Positions 1 through 11,799 of a stretch of DNA of 64,000 bases are shown here, one piece after another. The notes under the pieces were generated by a model, which saw nothing but the letters and a program-made list of their open reading frames with translations, had not been told where the DNA came from and did not search any database. The first letter of the stretch is position 1. Each line of letters opens with the position of its first letter. A program made the position numbers and the translations under genes. The stretch comes from Distichodus sexfasciatus (lineage: Eukaryota > Chordata > Actinopteri > Characiformes > Distichodontidae), in NCBI GenBank assembly GCA_032718565.1, contig JAVGVS010000707.1, positions 33,501 through 97,500 on the forward strand, written 5' to 3'.

Positions 1-1312
1 AAGAGGCTTCACTGTGTTTCTCTAGGTTCTCTCGATTTTATGTGTTGTATGCAGGGCTGTACAATATGTTGTTTTAACCTGGATATCACAATATGCAATA
101 CGTAAGGTCAGTTAAGGTAAATTAAATCAAAACAACTTTGTTGCAAATTTGTTGCAATGATTTTTTAAAAAGCTGTAAAACTTGTACTGATAGAAGAGGG
201 TTGAGTCTAATATAAATACATTTTTCTCTTTAAAATAATTCAAAAGAGTTAGTGGTGTTAGAACTAGAGGAAGGGTAGAGCTGAATTTGAACCAGCGACC
301 TCTTGATTTGGAGCCAAATATCAAAACATTAGACTACTTCCACCATCCCCCAGCTGTACACACACACACACAGCGCACACACCAAACACATTTATCCAAC
401 ACAGCTTTTTATGCCATTACACACCATGTGTCAGTTAGTGCCTAATACCAGTTGAATAAGATTGAGTTTTAACCAAAAGAAAATATTTCTGCATGTTTGA
501 ATATGTATAGTTTTTACTCAAATGGAAAGCAGGCTCCCTCGGCTCGGCGTTAGGCTTTTTCCTGCTAGGACTTCATCTGCCTGAGGGAACTTTAAAAGCT
601 AATACGCTTGTAAATGTGAGGCAGATGACGACATGAAAGGCTCAAATAAAAAGAGCCCTGTTTTTGCCCCACTGAGAGGCTACGGGGGGCACACTGCTGC
701 TCCTCCAAACTGGCAATTATCACATAATTGAAATCAAAGGCTTTTCCTGGAGTAAAGTTATACAGGACAGTGATCGTGTGCGGTGATCAGCTCCTTATCT
801 TGCAACTAATAACGAAGGGTGCAGCAATACATCTATCTACGGTGATTCAGTGATCAGTGAGCCCATAACGTCCATCCAACATGAAAATGTCAGTCAGACA
901 TTAAACACACTGTAATGTCATAGTATATTAAAGAAGAGGTGTACAGGTGGTCCCAGAGTTACGATGATTTGACTTACAATTTTTTGATCTTACAGTGATG
1001 ATAGTGATATGACAGAATTGTAAAAATAATTTACATTTTGCGCAGCAGGCTAACATAGCAGTGTTTGTGGTACGATTGTTATTTAAATGTCTGGTTGAGG
1101 TCAAGAATAAAAATGTCAAATAATATTTTTGTTGCTTTTTGTGATTTGATATGAATGGAAGTGATGGTCTTAAATCAGCATATGATATTGTCTTATTTTA
1201 TCGAATAGAAATCGTATTGTAACAGACTTTGTGAAATCGGATTTGAAGAACGTCAAATCGTTGTCTAGTGTGCCTCTAGAACCTCTATCTCTCTCGTTTT
1301 GTGAGGCGCTAG
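1..1312. other. Upstream non-coding stretch, no gene seen
   Basis: No convincing exon is visible on either strand. A tRNA-like SINE fragment (about 245-352) and a short CA run (359-373) are the only structured items. The short open frames here have no recognisable protein motifs and no flanking splice signals. Confidence 0.6.
245..352 (-). repeat. tRNA-derived SINE head fragment
   Basis: Read on the minus strand, a B-box-like GGTTCAAATTC sits about 50 bases after an A-box-like stretch with a TAGTCTAATG core. This is the layout of an internal RNA polymerase III promoter. The sequence resembles the heads of the SINE type seen at 26.9 and 62.2 kb. It is truncated and not a functional tRNA gene as far as can be seen. 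Confidence 0.5.
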
Positions 1313-1887
1313 GGCTGGGCAATTAACCGAAAATGTATTTAAATCGACATTCTGTATCTCTAATCAACGTAGTGCCACCAGTTTGTTTCCTGTCCTGTCT
1401 TTTGTGTCTCCTGTCAGTCATCTCCTTGACCCGCCTCTTCTTTGTTTCTGATTGGTTCTTTCTGTTAAACCATCTTAGTTATTCTGTTCACCTGTTGTTT
1501 ATGTGTGTAGTTCAGCCCCCTCTATTTTTTATTGGTCCAGTCCCTCATTGTTTAGTTTGGTTTGTCATTATCTAGTTAGTGTTTGGTTGTTTTCATTGGT
1601 CTGCCTGTGTTTGGTTTGGCCCTGCAGTCTCGTTTGTTTCAGTGTTTATTAGTTTCCTTTTCCACTGTGTTCCTTGTCGGTTCACCATTGCATTAACCCC
1701 ACTTTGGCACGCTCTGTTTTGTGTCTTTTGAAAAGAGAAGTTTTTTTGTTTGTTATTTTGTGCCAGATTTATTTTTGTTTGTCTGGAATAAAATGATGCT
1801 TTGCACTGGTGCCTCTCATTCTCACATTGTAACAAAAATGTTCACTTATTCGTGATAGTGATTCAAGGTTGTATCGCCCAGCCCTAA
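1313..1887. mobile_element. TAGGGCTGGGC-type hAT-like element with internal insertion
   Basis: It starts TAGGGCTGGGCAAT and ends ATCGCCCAGCCCTA, an inverted terminal repeat shared with elements near 13.1, 17.8 and 31.2 kb. The interior from about 1370 to 1830 is pyrimidine-rich, contains an AATAAA signal near 1790 and ends in TGTAACA. That differs from the sister copies and looks like a later LTR-like insertion. No matching 8-bp target duplication was found at the outer ends. Confidence 0.5.
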
Positions 1888-1976
1888 TGGAATCCTTGGT
1901 GAAATTACACTCTTTCTTACTCAGTTCCTTTTTGTCACTCTCTCCACCCTAACAATGGGGTGGATTTGGCAGTTTG

Positions 1977-2011
1977 TGTGTGTACGGTAGGGTGTGTGTG
2001 TGTGTGTGTGA
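1977..2011. repeat. TG microsatellite
   Basis: A run of TG dinucleotides with minor interruptions, next to a minus-strand SINE. Confidence 0.8.
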
Positions 2012-2157
2012 GGTAGTCCGAGCAGTGACGTGCAGCTCTGTGTTTCCCCACGTCATTCCACACTGATGCAACATTTCGTAAGAGCAGATTTGAGTTCTGA
2101 GGAGAAAAAGGAGAGCAAATATTTTGTCCAAATCCTTCAGTTTTGGCTGCCAAAATT

Positions 2158-2323
2158 GAGCTCTGCATTTGCCACATCCGTGAAGGAGCAGCGGGGAGCA
2201 GCGCTTAGGGACGCTCCCTAGCTCATGAGTACCTCAGTGGTACCGTCACCAGTCCCGAACTTGAATCTGCAACCTTTTGATGCACAAGGCCAACTCCCTA
2301 ATCGTTACACTACCAACTGCCCC
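2158..2323 (-). repeat. SINE family 1 copy (minus)
   Basis: On the minus strand it begins GGGGCAGTTGGTAGTGTAAC, then has a tRNA-like B-box region. The body contains ACCACTGAGGTACTCATGAG and it ends near the CTGCTCCTTCACGGATG block. This is the commonest repeat of the window, with about 20 full or partial copies, and serves as the reference structure for the others. Confidence 0.75.
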
Positions 2324-2644
2324 AACTTTTAAAGGTTGTCTTGAGTTCTCTCAGTTTCTTATCAGTCGAGTTAAACTCACAGAGCTTTGAACACACAAAA
2401 ACTGTCTAGACATCAAACCTCTCAGCTTCCACAAAGACGTCTGAGTTTGAGACTCACCGGGGATAGTTTAAACAGTTAAAGACAGTTAAAACAGTCAAAT
2501 ATGTGTTAGAACAACCGTACCAATCACCTGCCCCTTAAAACTTTCCCTCAGTCGCATTTCTTTTTTCATATACTTCTGTGTTGAATGCAGCAAGTGATCA
2601 ATTAAAAGTTGCACTTTTTAATTCCACAAATTAAGAAATTTGTT

Positions 2645-2990
2645 CCGCACTGCGGCGCAGCAACAAGGTCCTGAGTTCGATCCCCGGGTTGGCGTAGAGT
2701 CTTTCTGTGTGGAGTTTGCATGCTGTTTTCATTTTTGCGTGGGTTTTCTCTGGGTGCTCCGGTTTCTTCCCACAGTCCAAAAGCATGCACTATAGGTCAA
2801 CTGGCGACTCTAAATTGGCCCTGTACGGTGTGAATGACGGTGTGATTGTGTTATGCCCTGCAGTGTGTTGGCACCTGCCCAAGTTTGGTCTCCGCCTTGT
2901 GCCCATGGGATGTTTACAGGATAGGCTCCGATCCCCGCAACCCCAGTTGGGATTAAGCGGTTCAGGTACTGAATTACTGAATGAATGAAA
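2645..2990 (+). repeat. SINE family 2 copy
   Basis: A tRNA-like head (GTTCGATCCCC B box near 2675) is followed by the teleost-wide blocks TTTCTGTGTGGAGTTTGCAT, CCACAGTCCAAAAGCATGCA and GGATAGGCTCCG, then CAGTTGGGATTAAGCGGTTC and a GAATGAATGA tail. Related copies lie at 37.4 and 47.2 kb. The 93-residue open frame across it is chance coding inside the repeat. Confidence 0.75.
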
Positions 2991-3531
2991 TGAAGAAATT
3001 CCTACACAATTCAGTACCAAAACAGACGGATTTCACCAATAAGAGAGCAGCTACAGTCAGTTAACTGGCAACTCTGGCAAAACCAGCAGGGATCAGTTAG
3101 TTGGAGGATTGAAACAGCTGGAAGATTTCCCAACTTCTACATAACAATTTCTTCATGCGTATCATTTAGAATTCTTCTGTAAATAAAACTTTTACGCTTT
3201 GTCACTTTGGCCATCTTTCTTTACTTGGCTTTTTTACTCCTGGGAAATGCCACTGAAGCGTTCAGGTTAACGCCTCGCCTCACTGACATCCAATTCTGGC
3301 CATTCTTCTGTTCTTTTCAAGGGGCGGATGAGTCTGTCTGCTGCATTTTCTGGGTGATCTTCAGCATGTCGGTGTGATTTTGCCCCTGTCTGTCCTCTTT
3401 GACCTTTTGTCCCCCAGCTGAGGCTTTTCCAGTACCTCAGGCATTTATAACTCATCCTGCTGGGGCCTGTTAAATTTGGACACACCCAGGTGGATATATA
3501 TTGTATTTCTCAAGCACAATACACTGGGGAC
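2991..3531. other. Intergenic or intronic stretch, nothing recognised
   Basis: No gene, repeat family or strong signal recognised. Confidence 0.4.
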
Positions 3532-3642
3532 GATACATTGCTCATGAGTACCTTAGTGGTACAATTACCAGTCCGGGCTTCAAACTGGCAACCTTCAGAC
3601 CACAGGGCAAACGGCCTAAACTTTACGCTCTTGCTGTCCCCC
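3532..3642 (-). repeat. SINE family 1, truncated (minus)
   Basis: Contains the CTCATGAGTACC and AGTGGTAC blocks and a CTGGCAACCTTC B-box complement, as in the copy at 2158. The distal tail is missing. Confidence 0.65.
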
Positions 3643-3905
3643 AAAACCTGTCTCATGAAATAGTATAGCATTAGTTTTGTGTGAAAATTCTGAGTGGAAC
3701 TTTCGGCAGCAAAATCTGGCATCTGTACACGCTCAGTTCCACCTTCACGCTCGCTCCACTTGGTACTGCGTTATAATTGTGTCGAAACAGCAGCCAATCA
3801 CAGGCTTGGAGAAAGCAGATTGTCTGATTTGGTCTCCAGTCAGGTGGCTAATATTGCTCCAGGTTCATAAAGCGAATAGCAACACACGTTTTTCCAGTAC
3901 GCCCA

Positions 3906-4025
3906 GCGAGCAGAGCTTGGGGAATGTACCTTACTCATGAGCACCTCAGTGGTACCTTTACCGGTCCGAGACCTGAACCGGCGACCTTCCGATCACTGGG
4001 CCAACTCCCCAACTGTTACACTGAG
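3906..4025 (-). repeat. SINE family 1, truncated (minus)
   Basis: Shows CTCATGAGCACCTCAGTGGT, then CCGGCGACCTTCCGATCACT, then the head complement. Same family and orientation as 3532-3642. Confidence 0.7.
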
Positions 4026-4319
4026 TAAGCTAATAGCTGGAAGAATAAGAGTTCATGCTCTTTGTCTGTTTATATGAGGATCGTGTTTGGGGTGTTCCTT
4101 TAGTAAAGACGTCTCCCATCAGAGTGTGCCGCGGTGATGTTTAGACGTGCGTAACGTGGGGCAACGTGACCAGCTCACTGTGCTGTGTTTATGCAGGAAG
4201 AGAAAGATTGTTAACCCAAATTGGACTGCTTTAAACACCCTGATCAGCCACGTTTTACTGGCGTGTTTGACACACTACTGCACTGTTCTTGCTCAACCGC
4301 TTTCCTTCTACAGTCCGGC

Positions 4320-4830
4320 TGTCACGCGCACTGCCTCCCGCGGCTGATAGTAGGACCCAGAAGTGGTCGGCCGCGGTTCAAAGAGTATAAAAAGAGTCAT
4401 TTCCTCGCGGCGCATCTCTCTGCCATTGAGTCAACCTGCCCACCTCTCCGACCCTGTCGGCATCAACTGTGAGTACTCTCAGTTATTGGGTTCATCTCTT
4501 GGATAGAGTGTGTGTTGTTAGAACGCGGATTTATTGTGGAAATCCTTGCTCTTCGTGTAAGAGAGATCTTAAATCAACCCGCGTGGCAATCCTACCTACT
4601 CGCGCTCTCAGCCATGTTTGGGTTAACCAAACCACCACGCTACACGGGCTAACGGCTAACAGGTAGCAGTTTGCTAAATCCTAACCAGATCACTGACGAA
4701 CTGTGAAAGTACGGCATTCGGTTCAAATCCTAACCAGATCCCTGTCCGAATCGTGGAGCAGTCCGACAGCCGCCTAACCCGGCCGCTTGAAGATTGTTAA
4801 CGTCTGTCTATCCTAACCAGATCCCTGACA
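4320..4830 (+). mobile_element. Solo LTR, family A, copy 1 (elongated)
   Basis: Begins TGTCACGCGCAC and ends ATCCCTGACA, so the ends are TGT...ACA. It is flanked by a perfect 5-bp target duplication CCGGC (4315-4319 and 4831-4835). A GTATAAAAAG TATA-type box lies near 4385. It is homologous, in opposite orientation, to the elements at 39630 and 41411 but about 140 bp longer, because the 3' motif CCTAACCAGATC occurs three times. No gag, pol or env-like coding sequence adjoins it, so it is a recombined solo LTR. Confidence 0.85.
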
Positions 4831-4835
4831 CCGGC

Positions 4836-5348
4836 CTGAAGCAGACACCCAGACCTGCAGCTGCGTTCAAGGCCCATCATGCAGCAAACTTTCCCTTTAA
4901 TGGACAGGTTTTAACTGAAGGGCTGGAGCAGTTTCCCACGAGAGCAACGTCACATCTGAGTTTTGCTTGCTAAAGCTGAACGTGACATCAGCTGGAGGCC
5001 GACTGATAATGTTAATAACATCAACAGAACGACAGCTTGTCAGAAAATCAGCACAGGCAAATAAAACTGGATGAGAGCGATGGCCGTGTCCAAATATTTG
5101 CGCAGAACAAGAGCGAGGCGGGCAAACACCTGCTTGTGGAGATTTTGGGTGTTGTGATGGAACATAACTCTCAGCTTTTCCTGGCAGTGAAAAGCAGAGA
5201 TGAGTTATTGCTGCTCATACTGAGTCAGATACACTGTTCAGTCCGGGTCCTGATTATACTGATTGATTGTCTTAAGTAATAGTTTTATGTTAAAAAGAAG
5301 GGTTTACATTAAATTGCTGCAGAAAAACTCTCACTGAAAAAGAACCTG
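4836..5348. other. Non-coding stretch, nothing recognised
   Basis: An 80-codon open frame (5037-5279) has no recognisable motif and no splice context. No repeat family recognised. Confidence 0.4.
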
Positions 5349-5356
5349 CTAAATAC

Positions 5357-6659
5357 TAGGGATGCACCGATTGCAATTTTCTTGGCAGATTCCGATTACC
5401 GATTTTTTTGTAAGTGTGATCGGCCGATACCGATTTTTCCGATACCGATTTTTTTCCCCAGATAACAGAAAATTAGAGCTGCTGCGAGTAGTCGACGACA
5501 TCGACACAAAAAAATGGGTTTCAACTTTTTTAATGTAACGCGGTAGTTACTTTCCCTGTTTACTAGTTACTTTTATAATAGTGACATGTAACAGTGGCAG
5601 CTCTACAGCAAATACAAACAAAAATCTAATTTTCTTTAATATAATGCTTTATTTTCATAACCAATTTTCTTTACAAATTTAAATAAATAAAATGTAACTC
5701 GTAAAATGTAAAATGTAACAACTCCGGTAACTCGACGTCCGAAAAGTATCGCCTACTTGGCATTGTGTATTTTGGGCAGAGGTGATTTATCAGATTTCTG
5801 AAGCCTGTTTCCTCAACTATGGAAAACGGCTGATCGTCTAGTGATCATCTTGTGATTGACTTGTGCATCTGTGTTTATGTTGAACTGGGGACAGACAGGT
5901 GGGCAAGGGGAGCCATTGATTGCGTGCTTATTAAACGTGTAAGACCTAACTATTAAATTATAATTATAAGGTTGATAAACTATAACTTGCATTTAATCTA
6001 TCTGCCGCTGTTCCTCTTTCTACGGTTTTTCTGTAAAAACTGTCTGTAGTGTGCAGTCAATCACAAAACCAGGAGCCATCGGCCAATAGGATTCGCAGGC
6101 AGAAGCTGCCAAAGCCCGCCCCCAAACTGCCAAAACCTGCCCCCTTTCAAACCGCGCGCACAGACATCTCACTCGAGCAACAAAGCCGCTCGTCAGTAAT
6201 CTACTTCAGGCGCGAGGACATTTAACACATCGAGAGGAAAAATACAGTTCGCGTGCAATATTATCACAACCGCGCGCTCGATTCTTAATTTTGTGCTCTC
6301 GAGTTTCACATTTGCGCACACGACTTTGAAATTTACGCCCGCGACTTTTTTGCGGCAAGCCATTTTGCGCGCTCTAGTTTTGGCATTGATGTGACGCCAT
6401 ACTCACGCACCCAAAAAATCATGCACGCCGCACGATGTCACCCCATTCAAAGTGAATGAGAAACGCCTCCGTTGAGCTTACATGTTAATGCTGCCTAAAT
6501 GCGCGCGTGGCTGTGCTGCAAGTAATGTGCATGCGCAAGATCGGTTTGAAATCGGCAATACGTGTGAGTGATCGGCCGATGACCGATCAGGCCGATCAGG
6601 CCGATCAGGCCAAAAATCGGCCGATTCCGATCGCTGGCTGAGCGATCGGTGCATCCCTA
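5357..6659. mobile_element. Non-autonomous hAT-like transposon, 1.3 kb
   Basis: Terminal inverted repeats TAGGGATGCACCGAT and ATCGGTGCATCCCTA are flanked by CTAAATAC (5349-5356) and CTAAATAA (6660-6667), which match in 7 of 8 bases. An 8-bp duplication is typical of hAT transposons. The subterminal zones hold repeated GATCGGCCGAT-type motifs. No transposase frame is visible, so it would depend on an enzyme supplied elsewhere. Confidence 0.8.
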
Positions 6660-6960
6660 CTAAATAATGTAAATGTAAACTCATAGTGTATGGATTTGAT
6701 AAACGTGTGAAACGCTTTTTAAAAGTGAACATTCTATTGAGTCATGTGTGAAAACGATTGTATAAAACTGTAAGTCTGGGGTGCAGATTGTGGAGGTGAG
6801 GGTAAAAGCAGGGTTTTGTAACGTTTTGAGTTGAGAAAACTGCAGATATGAATCACATTCCTGCAGTGTGTCACGGCGGTTAGTTAAAGCAGATGTGGGG
6901 CTGCGTGCGGCTGCAGTTAAGAATTAAATCACGCGGCGTCTCTCTGGAAAATCCTCCGTC

Positions 6961-7141
6961 ACCACACACACACACACAGAGCTGCACTATAAACACAACA
7001 AGCTGTGTGTGTGCGTGTGTGTGTTTTGCTGTCACTAAAACTAGCAGTAACAACTAGGAGAACTTTATGGCAGCCAGCAGAGATTATGTGTGTGTGTGTG
7101 TGAGTTTTTGTGTTTATGTGAGTTTTTGTGTTTATGTGCAT
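6961..7141. repeat. CA/TG microsatellite cluster
   Basis: Several CA and TG runs (6963-6979, 7004-7023, 7087-7101) and a doubled GAGTTTTTGTGTTTATGTG unit. Confidence 0.8.
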
Positions 7142-7142
7142 T

Positions 7143-7410
7143 TGGGCGGGTATTTATGGCGTTGTTCGGGACCTTTTTGTCCCCTTAAATCACTTTTATT
7201 CGTTTTTTGGGGTTTTGTGGGGACATTTGAGAGGTCCCCATGAGGAGAAATGACTATAGAAAATGTCCTTGTTTTATTTGAGAAATGAAAAGAGGTAAAA
7301 GATGTGCTTTTGGTTACTTGAGGTTAAGATGAGGGGTTAGGGTTTGGTGTAGGTGTAAAATTACATACATCTAGTCATTATGGGAGTCTATGGAAGGACC
7401 TCACAAAGGC
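7143..7410 (+). repeat. GGGGACA-type dispersed repeat, copy 1
   Basis: Contains TTTTGTGGGGACATTTGAG, GGTCCCCATGAGGAG, a GGGGTTAGGGTTTGGTGTAG block and TCATTATGGGAGTCTATGGA. A second copy lies at 24085-24245, just before EMILIN1 exon 3. It is a common kind of teleost dispersed repeat; I cannot assign a class. Confidence 0.6.
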
Positions 7411-7429
7411 AGTAATACACGACTGAGCG

Positions 7430-8135
7430 TGTGTTTGTGTGTGTGTATGTGTGTGTGTTAATCCACGTACATGCTTTGCCTGTGCTTGTGTTTGTATGAG
7501 TGTGTGTCTCTGTTTGTATGCATGCATGTGTCTGTCATTAAACCAAGCAGTCTGAACAACTAGGAGCATATGTGCGCATACATATGTTTGCAGTCATGCA
7601 TGTGTGTGTTTGCAGTCATGCATGTGTGTGTTTGCAGTCATGCATGTGTGTGTTTGCAGTCATGCATATGTGTATGTTTGCAGTCATGCATGTGCGTGCG
7701 TGTATCTGTGCATGCATTGTCATGTGCGTATGTGCGTACGTACTTTGATGTGTTTGTGCATGTTGGCATGTGTGTTTGTGTGTGTGTGCATGCATGTATT
7801 TGTATCGCTTCATGCATGTGTGTGTGTGTGCCTTATGTATTTGCATGCTTGCACATCTGTGTGCGCAACTGTGTGCTCCTCCAGGAAAGTGTGTTTGTGC
7901 ATGCGTGTGTACATGCATGTGTGTATACTTGCGTTGATGCATCTTTGTGTGTGTGTATATGTGTCTATTTGTGTGCATGCATGTGTGTGTGTGTGTGTGT
8001 GTGTCAGTGTTGGTGCAGGGAGGATGTGAGTTCTGTCCCAACATGACTTTTCAAGAGGCTGATGAGGGATCCAGGACACACACACACACTCACACACACA
8101 CACACACTCACACACACACACACACACACACACTA
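7430..8135. repeat. TG/CA microsatellite and 22-bp minisatellite block
   Basis: Units near TTTGCAGTCATGCATGTGTG repeat about five times between 7586 and 7690. They are followed by impure TGTGCATG repeats, a pure TG run (about 7980-8006) and a CA run (8078-8133). The Cys- and Val-rich frames on both strands here are translations of the repeat and not genes. Confidence 0.85.
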
Positions 8136-8800
8136 CCCCAGGCTTCTCTCCTGCTGTGATACAAACACACCGAGCTGTAAAAACAGGACAGCTGTCCAGC
8201 TGCAGTGTGGGTGTTGGTGCGGACGCTGCATCCACTTCCTGTTGTTCAGATTTAGTTGAGGTGAGAGTGGAGCGCCGGAGCAGCCAGTGGCCGGACAGAC
8301 AGAAAAGAGCGAGGTGGAAGTGTGAGGTCATGCTTAGTTGTGACAGAGGTCAGGGTGAAAATCCTTCGAGGGCGGAGCATTTCCAGCGTAGTGCACAATA
8401 TTTTACGGAAAAGTCATTTCCCGCCCTATGCAGTGTACCAAATCAAATAGGGCGTGTGTGACTCTACATGTGTACTACCTAGTGTGTAGAGAGCCGTTAA
8501 GATACAACCCCGGCTAGCTCCTGAGATGCATACTACCAGATAGAAAAGTATCATTACAGCGCCTTACTTACCATACTATTAAGTGCAGAAGTACGCGACT
8601 CGGGACGCAGCCCATGTGCGAGCTCACATTCGCCAAGTGAGGCAAACACGCAATTTAGTTAGTTTGTGTGCAGGCAGAATTGAGCGCATAAAGACAAGAG
8701 GTTTTGCTGGTGAACGTTTCCCTGCGTGGTCAGAATTTTGGCACAAAATAACGCCATACATTTTAAGACAGACGGCACAGGCCGCATAAAATCCCACCTC
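8136..8800. other. Non-coding stretch, nothing recognised
   Basis: No gene supported. Open frames at 8156-8461 and 8583-8789 lack recognisable motifs. Confidence 0.4.
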
Positions 8801-8898
8801 AGACTTTGCAAATCTAAGCATCGGTCCAATGCCGATGACTTAAAATAAAACAATTATCGTCCGATTGCGATATGATTCCGATATTATCATGCATCCCT
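8801..8898. mobile_element. hAT-like terminus (GCATCCCTA end)
   Basis: Repeated CGATTGCGATATGATTCCGA-type motifs end in ATCATGCATCCCTA, like the right end of the 5357 element. No matching left end was located, so this is a fragment. Confidence 0.45.
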
Positions 8899-9040
8899 AG
8901 TATGTTCACAGGAAAACATCTTATGCTCACATGAAAACCTGATATGCTCATGCAAAAACATGTTGTGCTCAGAAGAAAACGTGATCATGTGAAACTATTT
9001 TTGCACTCACTTGAAAACACCTGAAAAGGTCTAGTGCTCA
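8899..9040. repeat. Degenerate tandem repeat of about 28-30 bp
   Basis: The phrase TATGCTCACATGAAAAC recurs in diverged form four or five times at roughly 28-30 base spacing. Confidence 0.5.
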
Positions 9041-9489
9041 GTATAGAAGAACATATTGTGATTATATTTTTGAGCATACCGCCCAGCTCTATTTCCCACA
9101 ACCCTGACCATGAGATGTTATGGCCTCAGTCATGTTTGTGGTTGTTTGTGCACTCACTTAGAGTTTTAAACATCACACCTCCCTCGTTCTTGAGTCTTGC
9201 GTTATAATTAATAGCTGCTCTTAATTGGCTGGTACGAGGAAAGTGGAATTCTCTGTTCCAGAAGCCGCAAAGTGTCACAATGTGTGCTGAGTGAAAGCCA
9301 CAGTGGTGGTGTTGTTTCTCTCCCTCGGTGTAAATGAGGTGTGGTGAGAGAACTGCAGCCAACATCTGCAAACACCACCAGGAGCTGGACTAACGCCTCG
9401 GCAACATGAGCGTGCGTGGTGTGTGTGTATCAGAGTAGCTGTTGGTTATCTGAGGTTATTTTCCTCTTAAGGTTTATTAATCTGTGTAA

Positions 9490-10263
9490 ACATATCCCTG
9501 TTACAACTAGTGACACTGCTAACTTAACTTTTGTTCAGTACTTTATCTACTTGCTGTTGTAAACCTAACTAACATTTTAACTAATAGTAACATAGTGTGG
9601 CAAAATGTCACAAAATATCCTTAAAAAACACTATTGTTGTTCTCGGCTCTTTTAAACTGGCAGGTTGATTCGTGTTGAGTTTGCAAAAGTGGCATCTTAT
9701 TGGCTATTGTGTCTCACTGCATTACAGTGTACTCTTGGCAGCTGCCAAATGGAGTCGGAGGATGGGGTCCACCTTGGCCAAGACAGAAGGAAGAATCCAT
9801 GTCCATAGAACTCACACGTTTATGGAATTTATAGGGCAGTTGGTAGTGTAGCGTTTAGGGAGTTGGCCCCAGCATCGTCGGTCATCGGTTCAAGTCCGCA
9901 ACCGGCAAAGGTACCACTGAGGTTCTCATGTGCAAGGTACCGTCCCCGAGCACTGCTTCTAGGATGCTGCATGTTAGCTGTCCACTGCTCCTTCACGGAT
10001 GGGTCACATGCAGTGGTACTGTGCTGTGTTCACAATAACAAATAATCTCATTATAAATTTGAGTGTAACTTACACAAGCTGTATCCCGCAGCACAAATAC
10101 TCAGTATTACTGGATGAAACAGTTTGGATGTAGTTACTTGTTTTTCTCTGTAGCTTGTAGTGTAGTAGCTACTGTATTAAAACAGCAGCTTGTAGCGGAG
10201 CTTACATACTCACAAGTAGCTTGGAAATCAGCCATTTAAATGTAGTTTCTTCCCCAACAATGC
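9490..10263 (-). mobile_element. Degraded CAGTGTTGGGGAG-type hAT element carrying a SINE
   Basis: On the minus strand it starts near CTTCCCCAACA (about 10250-10260) and shares long blocks with the complete element at 20613-21310, such as GGCAGCTGCCAAATGGAGTC near 9738. A family 1 SINE (9833-10058) lies inside it. Confidence 0.6.
9833..10058 (+). repeat. SINE family 1 copy, nested
   Basis: Head AGGGCAGTTGGTAGTGTAGC, B-box GGTTCAAGTCC, body ACCACTGAGGTTCTCATGTG, tail with CTCCTTCACGGATGGGTCA and a final CACAATAACAAATAATCTCA. It sits inside an hAT-type element. Confidence 0.75.
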
Positions 10264-10589
10264 TCAGGCATCGGGGTTATGGATTTGTTCCGACCCGGTC
10301 ATGATAACACTTCCAGCAAGTTTGGGAGCATTTGGGAGAGTCTCAAGCTTCTCAAATCCTGAACCACGCTGGGCCTAGCTGGCAGGAGCTGATATTAAAC
10401 TAATTATGGCTCTGAGCTGAAGTTTATTCAAGTTGGCAGGAGAATATTACAAGTCTGAACTGTTCCTGATAACAGTCTGAGGTCGTCTGAGTTTATATCA
10501 AACTGCTTATACTGGACAATTTCATGAAACCAAATTGAAGCACTCATTAGATTCCTCCGTCTATTTAAATATGACGTTATTAGCACACT

Positions 10590-10984
10590 TGAAGAAAAGA
10601 AACTAAAAAGTTTTACTTCAACTAAAACAAGTACCTACTTCAGTAGTATACTTATGTATTTTTAGTTAAAAAGAGATTAACTTAGCATACTTAAGTAAGA
10701 ATAGTATACATATTTATTTTTTGTTTAGGAAAAAGTATGTTTAAGTGTGCTATTAGTATACTTCCACCTAAAATAAGTCAGCAACTTAAAATAAGTATGC
10801 TATGGTAACTTGTTACGCACTTAAGTGAGGTGTATTAAACAAAGTTGTACTTAACTATACATGGTTTCAGTACGGAAAGTTTAAATATACTTGCCTCATT
10901 AAGTTGTGCACGCTCTTGGTGCGCCTTGTTTCACCCAAACTATCTTTTTGGCACAGTACGTACTTCAGTACGTACTCTTAACTA
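10590..10984. repeat. AT-rich stretch with TACTTAAGT-type palindromic words
   Basis: Frequent ACTTAAGTA, AGTATACTT and AAAATAAGTAT words in both orientations. It looks like a decayed foldback or satellite-like element. No boundaries can be set. Confidence 0.4.
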
Positions 10985-11620
10985 CTCAGGGCAGTTGGTA
11001 GCATAACTGTCAGAAGGTCGCCGGTTCAAATCCCGGACCGCTAAAGGTACCACTGAGGTACTCATAAGTAAGGTACCGTCCCCAAGCACTGCCCCACCGG
11101 ATGCTGCCAAAAAGCTGGCCCATGCTCCTTCACGGATGGGTCAAATGCATTTGGTTGTGGTGGACTGTATCAAGTGCAATGTTCAAATAATCACTTACCT
11201 AAAATCGGAAAGATATGATCAAGCGGAAGCATATAGAAAGGAAAAAGAAAGGGACCAAAGATAGAACCTTGTGGGACTCCTGAGCTGACGTTTGCTCTAC
11301 ATGAAATGCATGTTTTTGACTCAGTCCTGTAACTGCCACTAAAATCTTACAATAACTGAACAATAAGAGACAACAAACCTTAAATAGCACCTACACACAC
11401 TTAAGTGGAAATCTAAATTTGTGACTGAACTGAAAGGTTTACCTGTTGGTGATGAAAGATGAAGGTAAACAGCCATCACCATTGGAACTCCCAAGGCCCT
11501 GCCTAAAAAAAGCTGCCATCTGCTCCTTTACCGATGGTCAAATGCCATACTCACGTTTGGCTATTTGTTGTCCTGTGCTGTTTTCACAATGCTAAATAAT
11601 CATTTACAATATGGGGTTAA
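10985..11620 (+). repeat. Composite repeat A: SINE1 + spacer + SINE1 tail
   Basis: A SINE family 1 copy (10988-11190) is followed by a spacer containing GAACCTTGTGGGACTCC and then a second SINE 1 tail (about 11500-11615). The same order recurs at 19515-20060, so this is one compound repeat present twice rather than chance neighbours. Confidence 0.7.
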
Positions 11621-11772
11621 ACTAATATATTTTGCTGATTGATGCAACTTTATATTACTGTTTTGCAACAAGTTGATTATTTACAGCGTTCTCCTCTCTG
11701 CTTGTGAATGGACTGGGTTTGATTAAGTGAATGTAAAGCTGCAGAAGAATCGTCTTATTGTGAGTTAAATGT

Positions 11773-11799
11773 CATCATCATCATCATCATCATCATCAT
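11773..11799. repeat. ATC trinucleotide microsatellite
   Basis: Nine or so ATC units. A CA run lies nearby (11890-11906) and a TGATGG/TGATGA run at 12086-12113. Confidence 0.85.

Noticed and set aside
2707..3020. 93- and 76-codon frames on both strands
   Set aside because: They lie inside a SINE family 2 copy.
7570..8331. Long overlapping open frames on both strands (up to 173 codons, Cys/Val-rich or His/Thr-rich)
   Set aside because: They are translations of TG/CA microsatellite sequence, which stays open in several frames. No protein motif or splice context.
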